A stretch of DNA of 64,000 nt from Ruminococcaceae bacterium OttesenSCG-928-O06 (GTDB taxonomy: Bacteria > Bacillota > Clostridia > Oscillospirales > Ruminococcaceae), in NCBI GenBank assembly GCA_030265505.1, contig JAJDGD010000001.1, forward strand, positions 1-64,000. The letters are read 5' to 3'. Below, in pieces: positions 57,222 to 64,000 of the stretch (position 1 is its first letter; each line of letters starts with the position of its first letter). The notes under the pieces were generated by a model, which was given only the letters and a program-made list of their open reading frames with translations, was not told where the DNA came from and ran no database searches. Position numbers and translations under genes: made by a program.

Positions 57222-59774
57222 CTACGCCCCCGGCCACTGCACCTCGGGGCCTATGATGCCCTGCACCATGGCAATATGCACGGCGTCGGCGCGGTTCAGC
57301 GCGCCCAGCTTTGTGTAGATGTTGCCCATGTGCTTTTTCACGCCGTTCACGCTGATGCCCATCAGCTGCGCAATCTCCTCGCGGGTAAGGCCCTGGGTCA
57401 TGTACTCCATCACCATCTTTTCCCGCTGGGTAAGCGTGGTGTTGCGCGGCGGTTTTAGGTTGTTTTCCTCGGCGTGGGTACGGGCCATGGCCTGGCCCCG
57501 CTTTGTAATAGACGCCGCCGCCGCGTACACCTCCTCCAGCCACTGCATGTCATAGTCAAACGCCGCCGCCAGCCCGCCTACTGCATCTATCAGCCGCAGG
57601 GCAGTTTTCCCATACTCCACCAGCACCATCTGCATGTCGTTTGGATATACCATCTCGTACACCTGCTTGAAGTGCCGGGCCGATTCCTCCTCGTCGCCGG
57701 CGGCCAGCAGGTTGCCTGCCATCATAATGTGCGTTTGCGCCCGCGCCAGCCACAGCCCGCGCTCGGCAAATGCGGCATCCAGCTGCGCCAGGTGGGCACG
57801 GGCCTGCTCGCGCTCTCCCCAGGCTTCCAGGTAGCCCGCCACAACCAGGTTCAGCCGGCCCAGGCCGTAGGGCGTGGGGGGGCTGGGGTACACGTTTTGC
57901 CGTATCCAGTCCTCCATGCGCTTTGTGTCCCCCACGCGCAGGTAAAACCAGGCGCGGGCGCTGTCTCGCAGCAGGTGCAGCTGCTGCGGCACGGTGTTGT
58001 CTGCATACAGAACAAGCCTTTCCAGAAAATACTGGGCCTTGGTGTAGTCTCCGTAATACACGCAAATGCGCATCAGCACCCAGCAGGCGTTGCAAATGAT
58101 ATCGTGTTGCTCGCATAAGCGGGCCTTTTGCAGGGCCTGGTAGCTGTACTCCCGGGCCTTGTCCATGTCTCCGCTATAATAGCAGGCCTCGGCGGCAAAC
58201 AGGCTTTCCAGGCCGTGGCCGCCGCCGTTATATACGTTGTCGGCGTCTGGGGCGGCGGCAAATATCGCCTCCAGGGTCTTTTTCAGTTCCCCCACCCGGC
58301 TGGTGGGCAAAAACAGGGTGCTGTTGTTGCCCACCACCAGCACTTGTTTGTCCCGCAGGCTGCTGCCGTCCGGCAACAGGGCCGCCGCTTTTTTCAAAAG
58401 GATGCGCCCCGTGTCCTCGTTCTTCAAAAAGGCGATATCTGCCAGGGCGGTGTACACGTTGCCCAAAAGCTGCTGCTTTTCCTCGCACATGGCGGCGTTT
58501 GCCTCCAGCTGCAAGGCCATGGGCTGCAAAAGCTCTCTGGCCTCGTTCAGGCGCATGTTGTTGATGTACAGGCTGGCGCGGGCAAAGTCTGCTATAGGGT
58601 TTGCCTGGCAATAGTCTGCCGGCAGGTGGGCCAGCATGTCCAGCAGGCCCTCGGCGGTATGGGCATCCACAGCGCCCTTGGGCAGGCGGAACAGCGCCTG
58701 CAAAAAGGCGTCGTAGTCGTGCGCCCGCCAAAAGGCTTCTATGGCCTCGCCGGGCAGGCCATTCTCCATAAACCAGTCCCCGGCATAGCGCTGCGTTTGG
58801 CAGCGCTCGGCTTCATCCAGCAGGCTTTGCCGGTTCGTCAAAAAATCCCTGTACAGCGTTTGCCAGGTGAACAGCTTCGCCGTGTAGTCATAGTCCAAAA
58901 AAATGTTCTTTGCCAGTTCGTCCACCGTGCCGTGGGCGTCCTTTGGCGCAATGTGCTTCACAATCTCCAGGGGAAAACGCGCGAACAGGGACAGATGCAC
59001 CAGCAGCCGGCGCATAGCCGCTGGATAGTTCTGATAATACCGGGTCTCAAACAGCTCTGCCGCCAGCTGCAAATAGCCTTTGTCCGCAAGGGCTTCCTCC
59101 AGGGGCTTACCCTTGTCACAAATGGTGTGTACCGCCATGGGCCAGCCCGCCGTGGCCTGGCACAGGGTGTGCGCCTGGCCCTCGGCCAGGTGTATGCCTC
59201 TCGCCTCAAACAACTGGGCAATCTCCTGCGCGGTGTAGGCAAGGTCCTGCATGGAGATGCGCAGCTGCCCGCCGTCGGGCTTCAGGCCCCCAAAGGGCAG
59301 CTTTTCGTTGCTGATGAGCACCAGCGTGCTGTTTTTCGGCATTTGATACATCAGTTCGTCAAAATAGTGGCGAACCCAAACAGACTTCACATGCTCGAAG
59401 TTGTCCACCACCATCACCAGTGGCTCGCCCTTCTCCAAATGCGGCAAAAACACCTGCCAGCAGTGCTCGGTTTGGGCGGCATTTTCCGGCGGGGGCAGGG
59501 CCTGCAGCTGCTGCGCAAGTTCGGGCATCTCCCAGTGCACAGCCTGCACCAGGCTGTGCCAAAAATGCTGGGCCTCGTTGTCCCGCGGGGCAAACGGCAA
59601 CCACACCACCCGGGCAGACAAGCTTTTTGCAAAGCCCGAAACCACATGTGTTTTGCCATAGCCCGGCCCCGCCACCACGGTGATGAGCGGCTGGCCCATG
59701 CCGGCATACAGCATGTCGTATATGCGGGTGCGGGGGAACAAATTTCCCCGCACCGGAAGAAATCCTCTGTTCAC
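57222..59774 (-). CDS. MalT/LuxR-like STAND transcriptional activator
   Basis: LITVVAGPGYGKTHVVSGFAKS P-loop, ...C-terminal LTQREKMVMEYMTQGLTREEIAQLMGISVNGVKKHMGNIYTKLGALNRADAV LuxR HTH; GTG start at 59774. Confidence 0.88.
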   Translation of the reverse strand: MNRGFLPVRGNLFPRTRIYDMLYAGMGQPLITVVAGPGYGKTHVVSGFAKSLSARVVWLPFAPRDNEAQHFWHSLVQAVHWEMPELAQQLQALPPPENAAQTEHCWQVFLPHLEKGEPLVMVVDNFEHVKSVWVRHYFDELMYQMPKNSTLVLISNEKLPFGGLKPDGGQLRISMQDLAYTAQEIAQLFEARGIHLAEGQAHTLCQATAGWPMAVHTICDKGKPLEEALADKGYLQLAAELFETRYYQNYPAAMRRLLVHLSLFARFPLEIVKHIAPKDAHGTVDELAKNIFLDYDYTAKLFTWQTLYRDFLTNRQSLLDEAERCQTQRYAGDWFMENGLPGEAIEAFWRAHDYDAFLQALFRLPKGAVDAHTAEGLLDMLAHLPADYCQANPIADFARASLYINNMRLNEARELLQPMALQLEANAAMCEEKQQLLGNVYTALADIAFLKNEDTGRILLKKAAALLPDGSSLRDKQVLVVGNNSTLFLPTSRVGELKKTLEAIFAAAPDADNVYNGGGHGLESLFAAEACYYSGDMDKAREYSYQALQKARLCEQHDIICNACWVLMRICVYYGDYTKAQYFLERLVLYADNTVPQQLHLLRDSARAWFYLRVGDTKRMEDWIRQNVYPSPPTPYGLGRLNLVVAGYLEAWGEREQARAHLAQLDAAFAERGLWLARAQTHIMMAGNLLAAGDEEESARHFKQVYEMVYPNDMQMVLVEYGKTALRLIDAVGGLAAAFDYDMQWLEEVYAAAASITKRGQAMARTHAEENNLKPPRNTTLTQREKMVMEYMTQGLTREEIAQLMGISVNGVKKHMGNIYTKLGALNRADAVHIAMVQGIIGPEVQWPGA

Positions 59775-59860
59775 GGCGTCATCCCCTCGGTGCCGGCATT
59801 TTCCCAAACAAAGTATACCATACTTGTAGGAATTTTGCCACTTGCAGGATTTTCTCCATG

Positions 59861-59880
59861 CGGTACCCGTACGGGTACCG
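59861..59880. promoter_or_regulatory. 20-bp perfect palindrome between divergent regulator and EAL genes
   Basis: CGGTACCCGTACGGGTACCG. Confidence 0.65.
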
Positions 59881-60005
59881 TGTGGCCAAAGGGAACCGTT
59901 TATACTACAAAAGGAAGTTTCCGTGCCATTGCCCAACCGCCAAAAGCACATACAAACGGCTATTTGTATGAAGAATTTCACCATTTTTTGAAGAAAGGTA
60001 CCACT

Positions 60006-61967
60006 ATGGCCACAGCACATATCACACCATCTGCTGGAAAACCCGATGAGGAGACAAACACCGTTTTGGGCCCCAAGGCGTTGGAGAGCGCCCTGCAGGA
60101 ACTGCGCCTTGGGCAAGACGGCCGATTTTTGATTTGCTATGACATCACCTCTTTGCGCAACATAAACTGCCTGTACGGGCGCAAGGCGGGCGATGCCTTG
60201 CTTAACGCCGTTTGCCACTGGGTGGCCAGCCTCTCCACCGGCCACTTGTACCGCATCGAGGGGGACCTGTTCTGCATTTTACTGCCAGGCTTCACCCTGC
60301 GCGACACCGAAAAGGTGGTGCGGCGCATTGAAACACGCTTTTCCCAGCCCTGGGCCCTTTTGGCAAACGGGCGCCACTTAGAGGTGTTCACCACCGCCAC
60401 CATTGCGTACATGGAAGACCGTGAGGCTTTTTGGAGCGCCCATTTGCCCGATTTGTTCGCCCGGGCGCTGGACGCCGCCAAAAGGGAACGACTGCCTATC
60501 CTGTTCACCCCTGAGGCCGACCTTCAGACCCGCGAGGACATCCACCTGCAGTTCCACCTGCGCAAAAGCATTTTGCAGGGTATGGACGGCTTTGATGTGG
60601 TGTACCAGCCCATTGTGAACGCCAAAACCGGGGTGTGGCAGGGCCTGGAGGCCCTGTGCCGCTGGACCAGCAGCGAGCTGGGCGCCGTGCCGCCCGATGT
60701 GTTTATTCCCGGCGTGGAGCGCATGGGCCTTGTGCACCGCGTGGGCGAGTGGGTGCTGGACCGCGCCCTGGCCACCTGCAAAGCCCTGGAACTGGAGGCG
60801 CTGAAGGATTTCTTCGTCACCGTGAACATCTCCCCCATGGAGGTGGCGCGCCCAGGCTTCGCGTTCCGGGTGCTCTCTGTATGTGAAAAGCACGACTACC
60901 CGTGTGAAAAGCTGGTGCTGGAGATCACCGAGAGCACCGAGTTCAACTTCACGCCCCAAAACCGCAGCGCCGTAGAGGCCCTGCGCAAGCGGGGCATCCT
61001 GTTTGCGCTGGATGACTTTGGCACCGGGTACTCCGGCTTTGGCAATTTGAAGCGCCTGCCGGTGGACTTTCTCAAGACAGAGCGAGATTTCATCCGTGGC
61101 ATCGAAGAGGACAACTATTTGCAATTTTTCTACTATATTATGTCGGAAACGGCCCACGCCAGCGGCAAACGCCTGATTGCCGAAGGAGTGGAGACCCCCC
61201 AACAGCTAAGCGGCGTTGTGCGCAGTGGCGCCGATTTGGTGCAGGGCTACCTGTTTAGCAAACCTTTGCCCGCACAAGTACTGGCCGGGCGGCTGGACCG
61301 GTTTTCCGTCCCCTCAAAAAACCACATGCCTGTATCGGAAATTGGCAACATGCAGATGTGGCTGCGCAGCAACGACGCCTACAAAATCACCCCATCGCTG
61401 TTCGGGCTTTTAAGCCAGTGCATGAACATCCTGCTGGGCGAGGAAGATTTTGACGCGGCCATCAACCTGGTGCTGGGGATGATGGGCAGCCACTTCAAGG
61501 TAAACCGCGCCTATATCTTTTTACAGGATGCCGGCACCATTTTCAGCAACCGGTACGAATGGTGCGCCGAGGGCCGCACCAGCCAGATGCACTTGTTCCA
61601 GCACATGGATGCCGCCACAGATGGCTTTTATAAGGTTCTGGTGGAGAATAATATCCTGATTGCCACAGACGAGAGCCAGCTGCCCCCCAACCTGCTGCAG
61701 CGCCTGGCCGGCGGGGCACAGCACGGCGCCATCCAGGCCATGGTGGTAATGCCCATGCGCCGCGGCGAGGAAGTGCTGGGCTTTGTAGGCTTTGACGACG
61801 ACCATGCGCGCGCCTGGCAGCCGGAGGAGATTATCATGCTGCACAATTTGTGCCTGTTTACGCTAATTGTGATGAACACCTGTAAGGAGCCAAAGAAAAA
61901 AGCCGCAGACGCAAAGGCGGCAAAGCGCCCGGCGTCTGTGGCCAAAAAAACCGATGTAAAACAGTAA
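60006..61967 (+). CDS. Degenerate GGDEF - EAL - GAF-like cyclic-di-GMP phosphodiesterase candidate
   Basis: RIEGDLFCI in place of GGDEF; EAL residues VVYQPIVNAKTGVWQGLEALCRW, LEITES, ALDDFGTGYSGFGNLKRLPVDFLK; C-terminal GAF-like region. Confidence 0.88.
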   Translation: MATAHITPSAGKPDEETNTVLGPKALESALQELRLGQDGRFLICYDITSLRNINCLYGRKAGDALLNAVCHWVASLSTGHLYRIEGDLFCILLPGFTLRDTEKVVRRIETRFSQPWALLANGRHLEVFTTATIAYMEDREAFWSAHLPDLFARALDAAKRERLPILFTPEADLQTREDIHLQFHLRKSILQGMDGFDVVYQPIVNAKTGVWQGLEALCRWTSSELGAVPPDVFIPGVERMGLVHRVGEWVLDRALATCKALELEALKDFFVTVNISPMEVARPGFAFRVLSVCEKHDYPCEKLVLEITESTEFNFTPQNRSAVEALRKRGILFALDDFGTGYSGFGNLKRLPVDFLKTERDFIRGIEEDNYLQFFYYIMSETAHASGKRLIAEGVETPQQLSGVVRSGADLVQGYLFSKPLPAQVLAGRLDRFSVPSKNHMPVSEIGNMQMWLRSNDAYKITPSLFGLLSQCMNILLGEEDFDAAINLVLGMMGSHFKVNRAYIFLQDAGTIFSNRYEWCAEGRTSQMHLFQHMDAATDGFYKVLVENNILIATDESQLPPNLLQRLAGGAQHGAIQAMVVMPMRRGEEVLGFVGFDDDHARAWQPEEIIMLHNLCLFTLIVMNTCKEPKKKAADAKAAKRPASVAKKTDVKQ

Positions 61968-62023
61968 GTGGGACAAAGCCCTGCCTCAAAATGCAGGACA
62001 ACACAGCCCATAGACAGAACAGC

Positions 62024-62053
62024 AATAAACCGGGCCTTTGGGCCCGGTTTATT
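62024..62053. terminator. Bidirectional terminator between convergent EAL gene and ptsI
   Basis: AATAAACCGGGCC-ttt-GGGCCCGGTTTATT overlapping ptsI stop. Confidence 0.8.
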
Positions 62054-63773
62054 TATGGGAAAGGCCTTCGTCCCGCAACAGCGCCTCTACCTTTGTGGCA
62101 CTTTCGGCGGCAAGGGCCTTTTGCGCCAAGGCCTGTGCTTTTTTGTAGCTTACCCCGCGGATGGCCTGCTTTACCCCTAAAATGGAGTCTGCGCCCATGC
62201 TCAGTTCGTCCACCCCAAGGCCCACCAGAAGCAGGGCGGCTTTGGGGTCGGCGGCCATCTCGCCGCAAACAGCCACGCGCCGCCCCTTTGCGTGAGCGGC
62301 CTGCACCACATGGGAAATGGCCCACAGCACCGCCGGGTGGCAGTGGTTGTACAGGTACTGCATGTTGGGGTTGCCCCTGTCCACCGCCAGGATATACTGG
62401 GTAAGGTCATTGGTACCGATGCTGAAGAACTCGGCTTTCTTGGCCAGGGTCTCCGCCGTCCACACCGCGGCCGGGGTCTCTATCATAATACCCTGGGGCG
62501 GAATGGCCACCGGGCCAAGGCCCTCCTGCTGCAACTCTTGGGCGCATTCGCGCAGCAGGGCGTCGCAGGCGTCCAGCTCTTCCACCTGGCTCACCATCGG
62601 GTACATCAGGCGCACGTTGCCCAACGTGGCAGTGCGCAAAACCGCACGCAGTTGTATTTTAAAAAACTGTGGGTCCGCCAGGCTAAGGCGCACCCCCCGC
62701 AGGCCCAAAGCCGGGTTGTCCTCCACCGGCATCACATAGCCGGGCAGGGGCTTGTCGGCGCCGGCATCCACCGTGCGCACCGTAAGTGGCCGTCCCTGCA
62801 TGCGCCGCGCCGCCGCCGTATAGGCGGTGTACTGGCGCTCCTCGCCGGGCGGTTGGCCTGTCTCCATATACAAAAACTCTGTGCGGAACAGCCCCACCCC
62901 TTCGGCGCCGCGGGCCAAGGCGCCCTCACACTCCCCTGCAAGGCCAATGTTGGCCAGCAAGGCTACGGTGTGGCCATCGGTGGTTTGGGCGGGCAGCCCG
63001 GCCAGCTTTTGCAGCAACTTCTGCTGCTGCAAAAAATGGCGGCGGCTGTCCTCGGCATCTTGCAGGGCCTTTTTGCCGGGGCGCAGCACCACTTCGCCGC
63101 GCAGCCCGTCTATGATGACCATATCTCCTTCCCGCACGCCGGCCATCATGCCCTGGGCCCCCACCACTGCGGGAATGCCCAGCCCCCGGGCCAAAATAGC
63201 CGTGTGCGAGGTCGCCGTCCCAAACTCGGTGGCAAGACCCCACACCGTCTCGCCGTCCATCAGCGCGGCGCTGCTGGGCGGGATTTGCCGCGCCAGCACC
63301 AAAGCGCCGGTGCCGCTGGCCATCTCCTCGCCGGCAATGTCCCCCTGGCGCAGGCAGCGCAACAGGCGGCGGCCTTCGTCGTATAGGTCGTCCGCCCGCT
63401 GGCGGAACACCTCGTCCGGCAGCGCGGCCAGGCGCCCGGCTATCGTCTCCACCGCCCGCATCAGTGCATTTTCCGCGTTGTCTCGCTCTTCCTCAATGTG
63501 GCGCAGCACCAGCTGTTCCAGGTAAGGGTCCTCCACCATGGCCAGGTGGGTAACCAGTATATCGGCTCGCTGGCCGGTGCTTTCTTCTATGCGGGCGCGC
63601 AGCCAGGCGGCACAATGCCGCACCGCCTGTAAAAAGCGCTGCTGTTCGTCGGGTATGGCTTTCTTTTTTATCTTCGCGGCCGCCACTGCCTGTTCTGCCC
63701 CGGCCATGGGGCGGGCAGGGCCAATGGCAATGCCGCGCGAGACCGCCCGGCCCCGGATGCGGATTTCTTCCAT
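62049..63773 (-). CDS. ptsI: Phosphoenolpyruvate-protein phosphotransferase (PTS enzyme I)
   Basis: GTATSHTAILARGLGIPAVVG active-site His; GVGLFRTEFLYM; SIGTNDLTQYILAVDRGN. Confidence 0.96.
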   Translation of the reverse strand: MEEIRIRGRAVSRGIAIGPARPMAGAEQAVAAAKIKKKAIPDEQQRFLQAVRHCAAWLRARIEESTGQRADILVTHLAMVEDPYLEQLVLRHIEEERDNAENALMRAVETIAGRLAALPDEVFRQRADDLYDEGRRLLRCLRQGDIAGEEMASGTGALVLARQIPPSSAALMDGETVWGLATEFGTATSHTAILARGLGIPAVVGAQGMMAGVREGDMVIIDGLRGEVVLRPGKKALQDAEDSRRHFLQQQKLLQKLAGLPAQTTDGHTVALLANIGLAGECEGALARGAEGVGLFRTEFLYMETGQPPGEERQYTAYTAAARRMQGRPLTVRTVDAGADKPLPGYVMPVEDNPALGLRGVRLSLADPQFFKIQLRAVLRTATLGNVRLMYPMVSQVEELDACDALLRECAQELQQEGLGPVAIPPQGIMIETPAAVWTAETLAKKAEFFSIGTNDLTQYILAVDRGNPNMQYLYNHCHPAVLWAISHVVQAAHAKGRRVAVCGEMAADPKAALLLVGLGVDELSMGADSILGVKQAIRGVSYKKAQALAQKALAAESATKVEALLRDEGLSHK

Positions 63774-63782
63774 CGGCTTTCC

Positions 63783-64000
63783 TCAGCCTTTCAGGTTCTC
63801 GATAAAACCGGCCAGCTGCTGCAAAAAGGCCTCTTCGCCCTCGCCTTCCACCTGCAGCAGCACCTGCGTGCCCTGGCACAGCCCCAGCTCCAGCAGCATC
63901 AAAATGCTTTTCAGGCTGGCACGCCTTTGCCCCGCCAGCACTTCCACCCGGCCGGGAAAGGTTTTGGCAAACTCCACCACTTGGGCGGCCGGGCGGGCAT
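63783..64000 (-). CDS. ptsH: Phosphocarrier protein HPr (N-terminus beyond window)
   Basis: ...ARPAAQVVEFAKTFPGRVEVLAGQRRASLKSILMLLELGLCQGTQVLLQVEGEGEEAFLQQLAGFIENLKG; active-site His codon straddles the window edge; adjacent to ptsI. Confidence 0.9.
   Translation of the reverse strand, partial: ARPAAQVVEFAKTFPGRVEVLAGQRRASLKSILMLLELGLCQGTQVLLQVEGEGEEAFLQQLAGFIENLKG

Noticed and set aside
58128-60005. Long upstream extension of the EAL ORF (ORF 58128..61967, 1279 aa)
   Set aside because: The first 626 codons are antisense to the MalT/LuxR-like gene; composition is a GC-rich shadow frame. Real start is ATG at 60006.
1-64000. CRISPR arrays, rRNA genes, IS transposases, prophage structural genes
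   Set aside because: No regularly spaced repeats with unique spacers, no rRNA segments, no transposase or capsid/tail-like ORFs recognised in the track or sequence.

Overview
64-kb window from a GC-rich, low-GC-Gram-positive-type (Clostridia/Oscillospirales-like, inferred) chromosome. The host backbone carries buk-ptb butyrate genes, folD/fchA, rpoN, glpK, lplA, a MATE/TetR pair, a GntR-ABC cassette, the str operon (rpsL-rpsG-fusA-tuf) followed by guaA, prmC, a two-component system, a TrpB2-type gene with a Trp T-box, tadA, tRNA-Leu(CAA), a MalT/LuxR-like regulator divergent from an EAL protein, and ptsI/ptsH. A visibly AT-richer integrative mobilizable element (about 9.4 kb, 21922-31334) sits at the 3' end of guaA, flanked by an 11-bp direct repeat (TACTCCCACTC). 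It carries a tyrosine integrase, an Xis-like gene, a CI-like regulator, a MobC-like protein, a RepA-like ATPase, a MobV relaxase and a three-gene cargo operon. The cargo (XRE regulator, ABC-type ATPase with TOPRIM-like C-terminus, PD-(D/E)XK-like nuclease fused to a DUF2075/SF1 helicase) is the best candidate for an undescribed, Gabija/PARIS-like anti-phage system. Other noteworthy signals are a 124-nt structured intergenic repeat with a second diverged copy, a recurring intergenic hairpin family that interrupts the rpsL-rpsG and RR-HK gene pairs, a CI-type double operator switch, a 20-bp palindrome in the regulator/EAL intergenic region and a single-base frameshift in a VIT/CCC1-type gene. 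All calls come from reading the sequence; no database search was run.
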